Notes under the pieces: model-generated
What the model saw: the letters and a program-made list of their open reading frames with translations, nothing else
What the model was told of the DNA's origin: nothing
Databases searched by the model: none
From: Paroedura picta
Taxonomy: Eukaryota; Chordata; Lepidosauria; Squamata; Gekkonidae
NCBI RefSeq assembly: GCF_049243985.1
Contig: NC_135372.1
Span: forward strand, 99,873,318 to 99,937,317
Direction: 5' to 3'
Length of the DNA stretch: 64,000 bases
In this document: one piece after another, positions 1-13,210 of the stretch
How positions within the stretch are numbered: position 1 is the first letter of the stretch
Layout of the letters: every line of letters starts with the position of its first letter
Position numbers and translations under genes: made by a program

Positions 1-3000
1 CAAATAAACATGGTGTATGAAAGTGACTTGAACCTCCAGCAGTTCATACCTAGTCTGTTGGTACTTGCATACCTCCCCCAGTAGGACAAATAATAGGTCT
101 CCTGCTTTCTGAACCAACAAGGGGGCTTGGCCCTTTTCTGTGGAAAGGGATTAAGCCCAGAAAAGGCAAACACATTTTCCTAATGTTTCCCTCATGACAC
201 TGTTGAGCTATGGGGAAACTTTTTGCACACCAGCTCATTAGAGTGGTCTTTATCTAGGGAGGTATAGCAGGGAGCACTTTTGCTTACTACATTTGGCATT
301 TGAGGTACTGCCAAGAAGGGGATGCATTATATGGACAGGGAGGAGTCAGGCTGTCTCATTTCAATCCTTTTGCCCCCACTTCAGAAATGAGTGTTCACAA
401 TACCTATCTGAGCATGTATCAAAATACAGCTCAGTCATTTCATGTGGTCATATAACTTCTGCAAGCATTCATCATTCAATATGTATTCAAGGTTATGCAT
501 ACAGACCACAGGCTTATTGTGTTAAGCCTTTCCAAAAAATGCTATATCCTTATCCTGCGAGGCTTACCATCCAAAGCAGAACTAGTTTTTCACAGGAGAC
601 ACAAGCCAGCACAAGCAGGAAAGGTTGTACGGAGGCAGTCAATGCACAACAGCAGGTAGAACCTTCCTCTACCAATTAATTCCCCACATTTCCAACCATC
701 TCGGCCTTCCTGGTATTTATTTATTTACTTATTTATTTGATTTCTTAGCTCACCACTCCCAATAAGGCTTGTGGCGAGTTAAGAAAACAAAAATATTCAT
801 GGCAGGAATGGCTGTCCTTCTTACCCATCTAGAAGGCTTTCCCGTAGGCACTGGGAGCCAGAATTAATCACTCCAACAGCAATTGTTGTATCTCAATATT
901 GCTTGTTTACCTAAAGGAAAGCGGATGAGCCTCTGCACACTTTCTGAACTTAGGTTTCACAGATCCTGCCATTTACCCCATTGGCAAGCGGCACATGTAA
1001 CTCATCAGAGAATGCACAGCCCACAGATAAGGCAAATACTGTCCCCCAGGGCCATTTCAAGCTAGGAAAGCTGAATGGGCGTGGGGAGACCACAGAGCAT
1101 TCTGCCCCCCCCCCGGCCCCCCACCCTGTGGTCCCAATCTGAATCAGTGCCTGGGAGCTTAAAAAACAAGATCCCGGTGCTCCTGATTCCTGACTGTCAA
1201 CACCAAAGTCAGGTCAGAAGAACTCCTGCCTTGCATTACAAATTGCAATGTCTACTTCAAGCCTGAGGACTGGAACAAGCCTGCAAAACGGGCCTCATCC
1301 AAGTAACACTAGTGTTTAACAGTCACTACTTGGTTCAGTACTTTGCTGAAGAGGATATTTGACAAGGGTCAAAGGGATATTAGCTGATGGCTGATAGGGG
1401 ATTTAAACAGCCAAGTCCAAAGAAGGCTTCTTCAGCCTCCTTCAAGGTAGTAGGAATTTCCTCTTCCTTGAAAGAAGCATTAATCACAGGCAGGACACGA
1501 GTCAGCAGTCCTCTCCAATTAGCTGTTAATAGCTAAGGGCAAGAATCAGTCTCCCATTGACTTGTTCACATTCCCAGACTGCAACAAATGAAACTCATCC
1601 AAGCAAATGTGACTCAGCTCTGCCCTGACACTATTTCATTACAGAAACACACGCACACACAAAATTGATGCCCGGTTCCTAACAGAGGCAAGTGATTGTA
1701 TCAGAAAACTTCCTTTTGAACACATCAGTAAAAGTCTCAGAAGAATCCATGCTGGAATCTCCAAGGCTGGATGAAGCATAAGCCTTTCACAACATGGAAA
1801 ATATTAGCTGGAGAGCTGCAAGCAGAATGGTGGCAGAGACCTAGCCCTGCTTCACCACGGAGTAGGCACAAAAATATGTCAGAACCTGTGCTTGATTATG
1901 TTCATCACTAGATTTCCTCCATTTGTATTTGAGAAGCTTGGCAATTTAGGGTTAAACTTGGTGCAACAGTGCCCACAGCTTCAACCTATAAAGGCCACTG
2001 CCATTTAAAAGTTATTAGAAAATGGTGTGAGGGCTAGATCTTGATCTGGCAGTGCTCTTGTTCTCTCACCCCACAACCTTTCAAGTTCCAAAAGAGCCAC
2101 AGGGGAGGTGTGAGGCTGACTGCCTGAGTCATCCCTGCTTTCCAAAGGTTGACTAAAGCTTCAACAGGAGCACTGGCCAGGTTGACTGGAAATGCCACAC
2201 CCATTCTCAAGAAGACATCAAACGTTGGCAGCAGAATGTCTTCATGAGACCCCCACCTACAGGTGAGCTCACTAGCTGCACTGAGCTTAAAATGTCCAAG
2301 TCAAATAAGACCCTTGAGAAGGAATTGGGCACCCAGATGTTCAGGAATGTTATAATGAGGAGAGAAATGCAAGTGAAAGCATAGGGCAGCCAAGGAAGCA
2401 TTATGTGGGCAGTCCATTGTCTGGAATCCAGTTGAGCTGTACACCTTCACAAATGAACCTAATCAGCCACGAAACAACAGTTCTTCCAAAAGCAAGAATG
2501 CAATCACACCTCTGAAAAATGTATAGTCTCTCATTCCTTGCTGCCTTCCACTTATAAAGGCTGCAATCATGGATGTGTCTTTTTCTTTCCTTAATCTGGC
2601 TCCAGATCCTATTACCGGAGCGGGGAAGGGGGGGAATACATAAGGCGCCTGTGGGTTCTAGGCTGGCAGTACTATCTGTCCCTCATTTCTTATTTCTGTT
2701 TTTAGTTATGGCACATTCCATAAAAGGAAGGAAGATTTTTTCTGCTCATGGCAACATCACCATGTTAAAAAATAAAGATTCCTCCTAGAAGCCAATAAGT
2801 ACAGCAACAGTTCTTACTGGTTCTCCGGCTCCCTGTCTGGGATACTCTTCTCCAGTTACCCCTGGAGAGGAGGGGCTTCATTCCCTCTAGAATCTATGTG
2901 AATCACAAGTTAACTCATACTATACACACTGTGCAGACTGAAAGCTGTTAAGGGATCTAGCAATGATAAAAGTGATATGCTTAGATGTTTGCGCCATTAA

Positions 3001-4485
3001 CTGATCCTTGTACAACACTTGTTATTATCTTCTGTAAAGACAGAGAAAGTCAGACTGCATTTTAAGCCACTATGCTTATTGTCAGGGCCCCAAAAGTGAG
3101 GGAAATAACCTTGAGACCTTCAACAACATTTATATCCACATATAAACACAGAAATCAATCTGGGAGATTTTGTCTCTTGATCTCGCTTTCAATGTACATG
3201 CTGTCTCTCGCTTAGAAGGGTGCGTACGCGTGCATGCACACACACATACCCACAATGGTTCTCCACAGAGGTCTCTGTGGTTTCAAAGTCTGTTCACTAA
3301 CTAGCCAGTCATCATAGTAACAATCAGTTTGCTCTTGCCAGCTTGCATTCCCAGTCGCTGTAGCTGGACCGCAAGCTCTCAAGATCAAAAACTACAAAGC
3401 CACTCACAGTGCCTCCTTACATCATTAGTAATTTGTCTGGTGGAAATGCAGCACACTGCGGTCAAGAAGAGCAGGTTAAATGGCCTAGAGTAGGGGTCTC
3501 CAACCTGAGGCCCTCAGGCTGCATGCACCCCCCCCCCACCTCTTCCTGTGTGGCCCTCCAACCTACTTGTCTGCTGCTATCACCCTCAGGGCATTTCCCC
3601 TCAGACCCATACTGTTCTCCCTGCCTCAAGAGGCACCATCTACTGCTGTTCATCCTGTTCTTTTCTTGCAAAAACAAACAAACAATAGCAATATTGTTTG
3701 TTTTGGCCTCCACTTCCTTCTGTCAGCCCCCTCTTGTTCTTATCCTCCATAATACCAGTTTGGCCATTCTAGGTGCTATGCTAGGCAGCAAAGGTCAGGC
3801 ACCCATACTACTCAGCTTTTTAATTTCCTCTCTCTATGAACTGCCATGTTGAAAAATAGCATTTCAAAATAGCATTTAGTGCCTTTCACTTAGGATTTTA
3901 TGATAGCTGCAAGGAATGTATGGATCTCTGGCACATTTCTTTTTAGGAGTCTGTCTGTACTATGCCACCTTACCATTCTTTCATAGAACACATCTAAAAT
4001 CAGCTCTAAAAATATTATCTAAAATCAGCTCTAAAAATATTAAACTTTTTTGACTCCTTTGCCAACATACTAAGCACCACCATCACTTAAAAGAACATTA
4101 ATTCCTACCTCTTCAAGAAATTCTCCCATTAAACATTAATGTCAAGGAATATAGATGCACCAAGATTTGATCATGGCTTTCCATGGACAAACAAGGCCCC
4201 CAGTGGGGATTTCTTGACTAGTGTATCACAATTATGTAAGGAACCAGGAAATAAAGCCATGCTTCTAGGATGTGCTAAAATAATCTGGTTTATCCAATAA
4301 AATCACCCCTTTAGGGAAGAAGTGCTAAGCAATTAGACCACTGGTGGGAAATGTGTGTGAAGAAAATGAGATAAGCTAGTTCAGAATGAAGACTGTATGC
4401 GATTATGCTATCATAGCAAAAATGACAGTGATTCAATTCACATTTTTCAGTCCCATACAAAACAAGTCTTCAGTGTGGTTTAAAA
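1..4485. other. PIK3C2B intron 5 (partial), no gene seen
   Basis: Non-coding, moderately AT-rich. No PIK3C2B exon found on the minus strand and no other gene. C-runs at 1107 and 3532, a 30-bp tandem repeat (ATCTAAAATCAGCTCTAAAA) at about 3988-4045, and a hAT-like start (GGGGTCTCCAACCTGAGGC) near 3490 too short to classify. Confidence 0.6.
713..800 (-). mobile_element. LINE/SINE tail fragment
   Basis: TATTTATTTATTTACTTATT followed by TTAGCTCACCACTCCCAATA then AGGCTTGTGGCGAG resembles the complement of an L2-type 3' end. Short and diverged. Confidence 0.35.
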
Positions 4486-4848
4486 CAGAGGTCCCCAACC
4501 TTTTTGAACCTGCAGGCACGTTTGGAATTCTAACTCAGCCACAAATATGGCAGCCAAAGGAGGGATAACCAACTACAAAACATCAGGGAGGGAAATTATA
4601 CCTAACTTTGCTTTGAAAATATTTTCTTGCAAATAAACAGCTGTGGTGGCAGCTGATGCCAAAGCAATTTTTAAAAAGTCTTTCCTCCAATAAGATCTCT
4701 GGTGACCAATTAGAAGCCCTGCTGTGCATAAGTCCCACATGACCCAGCACATTTTCTAAAAACACTTGTCCGAGAGATGTCTAAAAACACTTGAGAGAGA
4801 TGTCAGCAGGTGTCATGGCACCTACAGTTGCCTTGTTGGCGATCCCTG
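4486..4848. mobile_element. hAT-type non-autonomous DNA transposon
   Basis: Starts CAGAGGTCCCCAACCTTT and ends GTTGGCGATCCCTG, imperfect terminal inverted repeats of the hAT (CAGNGGTCCCCAACC) type. It is flanked by an 8-bp target duplication with 7 of 8 matching (GTTTAAAA at 4478-4485, ATTTAAAA at 4849-4856). No transposase. Confidence 0.75.
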
Positions 4849-5424
4849 ATTTAAAACAACTAGACTGTATACATCATTTGAATCAAGCCAACCCAGGCCA
4901 GGCTCAGCTATAATAACATCCAAGCTCCCCTCCTACCACAAGTCCATTCTCCCAAAAGGAATTAAACAGTTCGGCTACACATTATGCAAGCAAAGGAAAA
5001 CAATCAAAACAGTTATGAGCTTTAGATTTTCTCAGGCCTGCTGCCCCCCTTTTACAAATGGCCATACATTAACAGCTGGAACCAACAGGTTATTCATGAC
5101 ACCTCAACAATACCTTACAAATAACTCCAAGGTTACAAATAACGAATGTCAATACCAAATGAACATAACATGAGGCTGACTAACAGGCAGATCCTGATGG
5201 CTTTTCATGTTCATTCTCAGCCATCTGCCCGCTGCCTAATGCCTCAGCATTTCTAGTCCCATATTTCTCCAGTTCATTCCACAAAAACAGAAGGATCTCT
5301 AGATCTGTATCTGCCAAGCACGCACAGAACTCATAAAGATCGTGGAATTGAGAATGCATCAAGATGGCTTAAAGCAAGACACATCATCTTAACTTTCCAC
5401 CCCAAGTGCTCCCCGCTCACTCAC

Positions 5425-5545
5425 TTTTGCAGGAATTCTTCTAGGCCACACAGTTTGAGCACAAAGTCATCCACGTCAACGTCACACAAGTCATCATGAG
5501 TGTAGCACAACGTCTGATAAATGAGCAAGTCTACTGTGGAGGAAC
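5425..5545 (-). CDS. PIK3C2B: PIK3C2B coding exon 5 (Ras-binding domain, continued)
   Basis: 121-nt exon whose product runs [20 protein letters not shown] then [20 protein letters not shown]. It continues the Ras-binding domain and is nearly identical to human PIK3C2B. The acceptor is CCTTGCAG (AG ending at 5546) and the donor GTGAGT (GT at 5424-5423). Entry phase 1, exit phase 2 (codon begun AA). The next exon, expected to start about KHALGSHEYIQY, was not found in 1-5424, so the gene continues beyond the left edge and the kinase, PX and C2 domains are outside this window. Confidence 0.95.
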
Positions 5546-8371
5546 CTGCAAGGACAGGGAGAACAAACAGGCCCAACATGATGAACCACATCAAAATTCT
5601 TCAGATTTTGTCATCTTGACCACTGATTCCCCTAATATGGCTTATGGAGAAGGCAGTTTGCTGGGAGGTCAATATAAAAATCAAATAAATAAAAACATTT
5701 GTAGTTGGCCATTGATTTGAAAATCCACCTGACTACTATGTGAGGACTCTGCTGGGAAAGCAAAGCACTTATCTTTTCTCTGCAGAGCCTGGTTCCTCAA
5801 ACCTGACCAACAGCTGCAGGGACTTGCCTCATGCTGGGAAGACAGCAAGAAGGCAGAGATCAAGGTAAAAAGGCACTCAGGCTTCTCACTGCAGGAACCA
5901 CTCAGGTCTCAGTCTGTATGCATTCCAAAGGGAAGTTCCAAGGCAGCACAGCTGGCTTGCTAAGGGAGGCATCTGCAATGGGAAGCCTTTGCACCCTTGC
6001 TATCTTCTCCCCTGCCTTGAGGCCCACTGCTGAGGTGACAGCAAGATGGTTCAGTGCTATTCTGCCTTGTGCTAGGAAGAGAGCAAGAAGGTAAGTAAAG
6101 ACTGCTCAGGTTTCCCATTGCAGAAGCCCACTCTGGCCCAGCCAGCACCATTTTGAGGCCTCTCTTTGCATAAAGGCTGTGCACCTTTTACTTTCCTCTC
6201 TGCCATCTTGCTGTCTCTTCAGCATGAGGCACGGCATGCTGCGAAGGCACCCAGAGGAGAGCAAGCTGGCCATGGAGAAGGGGAGTGAAACTGCCACCTA
6301 CTGTGGTCAGCTTGCTCTTTTCCTGGGTGGTTCCCATGGTGGTGGTTGTGGTGGGTTTTCCCCCTTCTCTTCTGCATGACCAGCATGCTCTCCTCTTGGC
6401 AACTGTTCAGGTGTCTGGATGAGAGGGTAGAGACCTCAGAGGAATTGCAGGAGAGAACAGCACAAGGCTTGCAGCTTACTTATCCTCTAGCAGAAGTTGC
6501 TACAAAGGCAAAAACCATGTGCCACTACAAGCCCCATTAGTAAATAGCTTTGCCCACTTTCTTGAAACATGGGGCATATGTAACATGGAGAATAGTGCTC
6601 AGAAAAACCAAAAGGGCATATCAAACAGCCATATGGGGTCCCAAAGCTGCTGAGTGTGTATCCTTACCTTGTTTCATGCCATAGATTCACTTCCTCTGAT
6701 ATCACTGAAAGTGCTATGATGTCTCCTCTATTCTTTTCAACCCTCATTAATTTCCTGGTACTTCTGCTGCAAGGCAGAATGCTGCCAATCTCTCTCAATT
6801 TTAGTTTCAACGGATAACCTCCTAAAAGTTAACATAATTCTTATATGGAAGCATAAATGAGATAAATGAGGCCACAGGTTCCACAGCTGACATTGGACCT
6901 AGCATGCTTAAATTAGAATAATAAGGTAAGAAAGAAACAAAAGAGCATGTGGTCAAACCCCAGTCCAAACAATGGGTTGGATCCAGTGCTCCAACAGCGG
7001 AAGACACAGATGGTAGATCTTCCCTGCTTCTACCTTTTCCATCAGTCTCTTCTGACCCTGGGAAAGTTTATTTCAGAACCCTACAGCAGTAACAGCCACA
7101 TAGCTCTGCAGCTTGCAATGAAGTACGGGAAGAGGGTGAAATCAGCCATTTTGTCTTCCACCTACCAGCTGCACTGATGAGAGAGGCAGGAGAGAGTTGT
7201 TTAGTCTCTCCCCAGTCCACGATGAAACCCACCGACCTGCATTGCTATTACTCCAGGTGGGGTCCAAGAATCAATTTTTCAAGGGTCAAAAGAGACTGCT
7301 GTGGGAGTGGGGAGAAAGCGGGAAACATCCACATTCCTTGCATGATCAGACAACTGGATCCCACACCCAACTGCAGGCTGCAATCAGAATGCAGGTGCCT
7401 GCCATAAATAGCCAGCAGAGCAAATAACTCCAAATGACTCAAATGAGGAAGTTGGGCCACATACTGAAAGTTGTAAAATTTAATTGACCTGAGCTTCTCG
7501 GACTTTTGGATCAAGCGTAGTACCAGTGTAATTGACCTGGCCAATATGGCATGTGTCTATCAGAACAAAGAATAAGCATTCCATGTCAATGAAGCAGCAA
7601 CATCATGAGATGAAATGCCAGCAGGTTTAAGGAAGAATTAGCTGATTTGAGCTTACACTGTGATGTCTCACACTAGTGCTTTTCTCTTCTCCATGTTAAA
7701 TTTGGATTAATTTATGACACAGTGTTAGAGAAAGAGAAAAAATCTTTGAAATTAATTAAAGAAAGCAAATACTACAATTAATTAATCTCCATATTTACAC
7801 TGGAAATGTTAACAAGAAATCTGACATTGCTTAATTGCATTTGCTCACCTGTTGAACAAGGTCAAGCTGAACTAATTGCACAAATCTGCTTCATTAAACA
7901 AGTGAACTACATGAATAAAGCACTCTTTAAATTAGATACTGGTCATCATTTGTAAGACATGGATGGATAACTGACAATCTGCTGCAGGATAAACACTAAG
8001 ATGATAAATACTCAATGGAAAATGCCAAGATAATGCATTTTAAACAGGGCATTACATATTAAACAATCACAAAGAACAAAATCAAGATAACTCTAGATAA
8101 AACTGTGACATTCACAAATACTGGTCAGCATTTATGAACTTGCAAAGTCAACTTCAACATTTGCTTTCCAAATATCCATTTATTGTGCAATTATGAAAAG
8201 TTTCTAAAAAAACCCCAAAAAATCACATATTGTTGGTAGCATCACATACATGTCAGTAAGAAAAATATGGAAAGATAAAAGATGAAACTCTGCCAGCCAG
8301 AGGATGGACAACATTTAATCTGGTTAGAGGTGAAGTAAAGTACTGTGACAATATTGAGTAATGTAGAAGAT
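5546..8371. other. PIK3C2B intron 4, left part
   Basis: No exon or classified repeat. The stretch 5730-6540 contains weakly similar blocks (CAGCAAGAAGG / GAGCAAGAAGG, each in a similar context) that may be an old internal repeat. The rest is plain AT-rich intron. Confidence 0.5.
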
Positions 8372-8646
8372 GAAGAGCTGGTTCTTATATGCTGCTTTTC
8401 TCTACCCGAAGGAGTCTCAAAGTGGCTTACATTCGCCTTCCCTTTCCTCTCCCCACAATAGACATGCTATGAGGGAGATGCAGCTGAGAGAGCCATGATA
8501 TTACTACTTGGTCAGAACAGCCTTATGAGTGCTGTGGCGAGCCCAAGGTCACCCAGCTGGCTGCATGTGGAGGAGGAGCGGGGAATCAAACCCAGCTCGC
8601 CAGGTTAGAAGTCTGCATTCCTAACCACTACACCAAGCTGGCTCTG
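8372..8646 (-). mobile_element. tRNA-derived SINE, second family
   Basis: On the minus strand begins AGAGCCAGCTTGGTGTAGTG, with a B-box-like GGTTTGATTCCCC, a middle with CAGCCAGCTGGGTGACCTTG and CTGTGG-type motifs, and 3' end AAAGCAGCATATAAGAACCAG. The family recurs at 9657, 12180, 19150, 19650, 32835, 47841 and 60430. An 18-bp direct repeat (TAACCCTATATT..TAATG, twice) follows at 8647-8682. Confidence 0.85.
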
Positions 8647-9656
8647 TAACCCTATATTATAATGTAACCCTATATTGTAATGTAAAAGATATAAGATGTC
8701 TATGCTTTGTTCTTTTACTTATAATCTTTTTTTAACTGTTCTATATTAAAAATGAAAATTCTCATTGCCAGAAATTCTGCCAGCCAAGAGACTGAAGAAG
8801 ACTTGCCACATCCTTTGTGCAACTGCAAAAATACATCCTATAGGCCTTTGGAATGGAGTCTCATGTTGTACAGAGACACTACAGAAGCAGGACAACCCTG
8901 ACCTCATCAAGCTTGAAAATTCTCTGCTTTATAATTAACCATTGAGAAAAAACACCATTACATACTTGTTCTAATACCAGTCCAGTGCCAATGACAATGC
9001 TTCAAAGAATAACTAGGAGTGCATAACCTTTTAATGCAACAATGTCACAAAAATGGTAGGGAACTGTTAACGAGATCATGTAGAATCTTATCAGATTCAT
9101 CATAGCGGGTTCATTTTTTTTTGTAAGGACTACAAGGAAGCACTCAGACTTTAAAGGCAAAGCATAATTGTTTAGGAGCCATGGTGAGGTTGATGCCCAG
9201 CAGAAGCACATGAGAGGGGACTGCCATCTGCTCCTCTTTGGCTGTGGTGGCCACTGGGCTGGACATTAAAAGGGCCATCTTAAAAAAGAGGCCTGACACA
9301 TGGCTTTGACCCCAACAAGCCAAGGAGGATAGTTCATCAGTTGCTATTTGCCATGCTAATGAAAGAGAACTTCCACATTGATAGGAAGCCTCTGAATACT
9401 ATTGCTAGGAGACAACATCAGAAGTCATTAGCCTCTATGCCTTGTTGGACTTAGAGAGAGACATGGGTAAAGAGGGCAAACAAAGAAAGGCTAAACTGGC
9501 ACCATACAATTGGCTGGAATGACTGTCCGTCACCAGAGGGGAAGAAGCTGTAGGTGAAGATGGAGACTAGTCAGTCAGACTACAAAAATCACTTTGTCAA
9601 GACCCCAGGACTCCTGAGCTGCAGGCTGGCAGCAAAGAGGACTTTGTCTCAGTAAA

Positions 9657-9930
9657 GAGCCAGCTTGGTGTACTGGTTAGGAGTATGGACTTCTAATCTG
9701 GTGAGTTGGGTTTGATTCCGCGCTCCCCCACATGCAGCCAGCTAAGTGACCTTGGGCTTGCCACGGCACTGATAAAGCAATTTTGACTGAGCACTAATAT
9801 CAGGGCTCTCTCAGCCTCACCCACCCCACAGGATGTCTGTTGTGGGGAGAGGAAAGAGAAGGTGGTTGTAGGCCCCTTTGAGACTCCTGGTAGAGAAAAG
9901 CAGCACATAAAAACCAATTCTTATTATTCT
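9657..9930 (+). mobile_element. tRNA-derived SINE, second family
   Basis: GAGCCAGCTTGGTGTACTGG head, CTCCCCCACATGCAGCCAGC middle, and CACATAAAAACCAATTCTTA then TTATTCTT tail. Full length, plus strand, PIK3C2B intron 4/5 area. Confidence 0.85.
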
Positions 9931-10154
9931 TGATGTCTGAGTCTCTGCTGCATGGCTTTGAGGCTCTGGGTGCCTTTTCATTTTCCCAAACAGAGATAAC
10001 TACTACCTGCAGCCTCTAGGGGGCACTATGGCCAGCTGGGATCTTACAAAAGCATTAAAAATTAATACACCAAATGAGGACATGGAGAAAAAAATTGGTA
10101 CTAATATCACAAGGACTACATAGTACAGAATATAACCATATTAAATAACGTAGT

Positions 10155-10230
10155 TTTTAAAACAGCCATGGCTCACTGGTAGCACCTGCTTTGTAAGCAG
10201 AAGATTCTAGGTTAAATAGCTCTAATTTCT
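10155..10230 (+). mobile_element. SINE head fragment (tRNA-like)
   Basis: GCCATGGCTCACTGGTAGCA then CCTGCTTTGTAAGCAGAAGA resembles the tRNA-like head of a reptile SINE (A box, anticodon-like arm). The T-arm is degraded, so it is not a tRNA gene. Confidence 0.4.
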
Positions 10231-10663
10231 AAAAAAAATAGATCAGGCATTAATAACTTTAAGTCCCTATACGGCTGCCGTCAATCAGAACTGGATGTAC
10301 CACTTGTCTGACTAATTATAAAGCAACCATATATGTATACAGATTCTACAAACAGTGTACATACTAGGAAAGGGAGGTCATATTTCTGTTCTGTAAAAGA
10401 ACACAGCCCTTTAAGAGCTGTGAAAATGTGATATCACCACAAGAAAAGCACAAGCTAAATGTCTGACTTCCAGTACAATGAATCCTGGGCCCACCAAAAG
10501 TCTGAAAAGGACTCACAAGGTCTATCACTTATTTTAAAGGAACCAGAAAACAGCCTCACAGGCCACTCATTCCATAAGACATTACTGAGCTGCAGAGGAG
10601 TGGATTCTGCCTGATGCTATGAACTGAAGAGACTCTGTAGTTCAATTCAACCCAAAAACTTAC

Positions 10664-10818
10664 AGTCACAGGTGAAGGTGAGAGGCTCCTGCAGGCTGTC
10701 ATAAACCACGGTCACTTTCAAGCTGACCCCATGGCCAAGGTGTTCGGGACTGAGGTTGACAGTGCTCCAGACATAACCAGTAAGGGAGTAGTCCTTGGTA
10801 CTGTAGCCAGATCTCAAG
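10664..10818 (-). CDS. PIK3C2B: PIK3C2B coding exon 4 (start of Ras-binding domain)
   Basis: 155-nt exon with product LRSGYSTKDYSLTGYVWSTV then NLSPEHLGHGVSLKVTVVYD then SLQEPLTFTCD, matching human PIK3C2B over its full length. The SLKVTVVYDSLQEPLTFTCD part is the first beta-hairpin of the PI3K Ras-binding domain, a ubiquitin-like fold. The acceptor is TTTCCCACAG (AG at 10820-10819) and the donor GTAAGT (GT at 10663-10662). Entry phase 2 and exit phase 1 agree with the exons on either side: the T left over joins GT of the next exon to make Cys. The upstream intron is 4.2 kb. Confidence 0.95.
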
Positions 10819-11399
10819 CTGTGGGAAATAAAGAAGATAAGGAGGAATTTACTGTTAGGTCCCATGCCGTCAAGGACCAGAAAGGACTTTTTCCCCTCTT
10901 GTTTTGCTTTTTCTCTGTCTCCCCCGGGGATTTTTGTACTTGACCTTTTAATTTCTTTGTCCCATTTTAACATCTTGGTCATTTGGAATTCATATCATTA
11001 CAACAAGAGAATCTATACAGACCTGGGAAAGGGAAATCCTTCATTTGGAACTTTCTTCCTAGATTTCCCCCCACTCCCAGCCAGCTGCAAATCTATACAT
11101 TCTTGGGGGCCTGAAGAAAGGCCCATCCCCCCCCCCATTTGTTTCTTTCTTCAACTGATTCTCCATACATATCAACATTCTGTGCCTTCTGCGGCAGTTT
11201 GACTCTTCATCAGTTTATTATTTGGCAATGTTCTTCTCCTTTTGGTTAATTTAGTAAGAATTGATTTCTTATATACCAAGGGAGTGGAGAAGTGGATAGA
11301 GGGACCTTTTCTTCTCCCTCTCCCATCCTACAAGAACTTGGGAGGTACCCTATGACAACACAGACAAATGGAAATACATTTTAAATTTAATGACTAATT

Positions 11400-11790
11400 A
11401 GAATCATAGAATCATCATAGAATAATAGAGTTGGAAGGGACCTCGTGGGGCATCTAGTCTAACCCCCTGCACTATGCAGGGCACTCACATCCCTATCACT
11501 CATCTACTATAACCTGCCACCCCTTTGCCTTCACAGAATCAGCCTCTCCGTCAGATGGCTATCTAGCCTCTGTTTAAATTTTTCCAAAGATGGAGAACCC
11601 ACCACCTCCCGAGATATCCTGTTCCACTGAGAAACTGCTCTAACTGTCAGGAACTTCTGGATGTTTAGATGAAATTTCTTTTGAATTAATTTAATCCCAT
11701 TTGTTCTGGTCTGTCCCTCTGGGACAAGAGAGAACAATTCTGCTCCATCCTCCATGTGGCACCCTTTTAAATACTTGAAGATGGTTGATA
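11400..11790 (-). mobile_element. CR1 LINE 3' end
   Basis: The plus strand starts with AATCATAGAATCATCATAGA and AGAGTTGGAAGGGACCTCG, the complement of the CR1 3' tail (ATTCTATGATTCT). On the minus strand 11755-11531 encodes the CR1 ORF2 C-terminus (LTVRAVSQWNRISREVVGSP then SLEKFKQRLDSHL). 5'-truncated, as usual for CR1. Confidence 0.85.
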
Positions 11791-12179
11791 AATTGTGGAA
11801 TTCACTACCAGTAGAGTAGTGATGTCCATGAGCATAGCTTTAAAAGAGAAGACAGATCCATGGAGGAAAGGTCCATCCATGGCCACAAGCCATGGTGACC
11901 ACAGGGCACCCCCATCTGCAAAGGCAGCAAACCTCTGAATATTAGTATTGGGAGGCAGAAGCAGCAGGGTAGAGCCTTGTCTTCTATATCCTGTTTGTTT
12001 GGCTCCCCAGGCCAATTTATTGGTTTTGATGTGAAATAATATTCTGGATTACATGAACCACTGGTACAATCTAGCTGGCTCTTTTTGTTATTTGTTGACT
12101 GGTATGGAAGTCAGACACTTTACTACTAGGAATATTTTCATCAAGCCTTGTGCTGCCCATCTGTTTTCACATTTATTCA

Positions 12180-12455
12180 AGAGAGCTGGTGTGGTGGCCA
12201 AGAGTGGCAGACTCTGGTTTGGAGAACTGTAACTGATTTCTTTCTCCTCCACATGCAGCCAGCTGCTTGACCTTGGGCTAGTCACAGTTCTCTTAGAGGG
12301 GTTCTTGCAGAGCCTTTCTCTTAGAGCTCTCTCAGCCCCACCTCACAGGGTGTCTGCTGTGGGGACAGGAAGGGAAAGGTGTTTATAAGCTCCTTTGGGA
12401 CTCCTATGGGTAGTGAAAAAGTGGAATATCAAAATCCAGTTCCTTTTCTTCTTCA
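12180..12455 (+). mobile_element. tRNA-derived SINE, second family, diverged
   Basis: GAGAGCTGGTGTGGTGGCCA head, CACATGCAGCCAGCTGC middle, and GGAATATCAAAATCCAGTTC then CTTTTCTTCTT tail. More diverged than the copy at 9657. Confidence 0.75.
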
Positions 12456-12855
12456 AAGATTTTATTTCATCTGCTCTAAAGAAATTTACTCATGGAATGT
12501 TTAGTCTAAGATTTCTGTCTGAAAGAATCAGGCATTCTATAAATATCTAGCAGATTGATCACAAACCTTGGGGGTGTGCCTGAACTTTCTGGCCATGAAG
12601 CATGCCTCACCCATCTGATTTCCCAACTATTTGGTTCATCCTTAACCTTCACATTCCTCTCTCTCGTTATCTCTGGCCCTAGCTCACTATTCATCTGTCC
12701 TGATACCTTAACAGCCTCCTTCCCTTCAATTTTATTAAACTACAGCCAATTCCAGCTGGCATTCATGACATATCCATTAAATGACAGGAATGTGCATGGC
12801 TTAGTTATTGGCAAGTGCTTGTAGAATGGATCACTTATTTTTGTGTTCCCTAAAG

Positions 12856-13210
12856 CAGTGGTCCCCAACCCCCGGTCCAGGGACCGAGACCGGTCTGCGG
12901 ATCAGTCGGTACCGGTCCACGACTCCTGCTCGTCCTCCCCAGCTGCTGCCTCGGGGGCTGCCCTGCCACTCTGCTGCTGGCTCACCTTTGGTGCTCTCCA
13001 GAGGCCGCCATGACTGGGGCTCCCCCTCGGCATGGCAGTGAGCAGCTGCTGCTGGCAGCGCTCCCCAGCGGGCGGCAGGAAATCAGGAGTGCTAGTGGGA
13101 AAGCAAGCGAAGCAGGGACTCAGGCAGGGAAGACTACCTCCCCCCCCGGCCCTCACTAAAATTGTCAAGTGTTGACTGGTCCTTGGTGATAAAGAGGTTG
13201 GGGACCACTG
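12856..13210. mobile_element. hAT-type non-autonomous DNA transposon, 355 bp
   Basis: Terminal inverted repeats CAGTGGTCCCCAACC and GGTTGGGGACCACTG are intact. The 8-bp target duplication CCCTAAAG is perfect (12848-12855 and 13211-13218). The interior is GC-rich with GACCGGT motifs near the left end. No transposase coding. Confidence 0.9.

Noticed and set aside
3480-3560. hAT-like element start near GGGGTCTCCAACC
   Set aside because: No matching second end or target duplication could be found.
5180-5362. Further PIK3C2B exon left of exon 5
   Set aside because: The minus-strand frame here does not resemble the expected KHALGSHEYIQY continuation and lacks splice signals.
10155-10230. tRNA gene
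   Set aside because: T-arm and acceptor stem do not pair; it is a SINE head.
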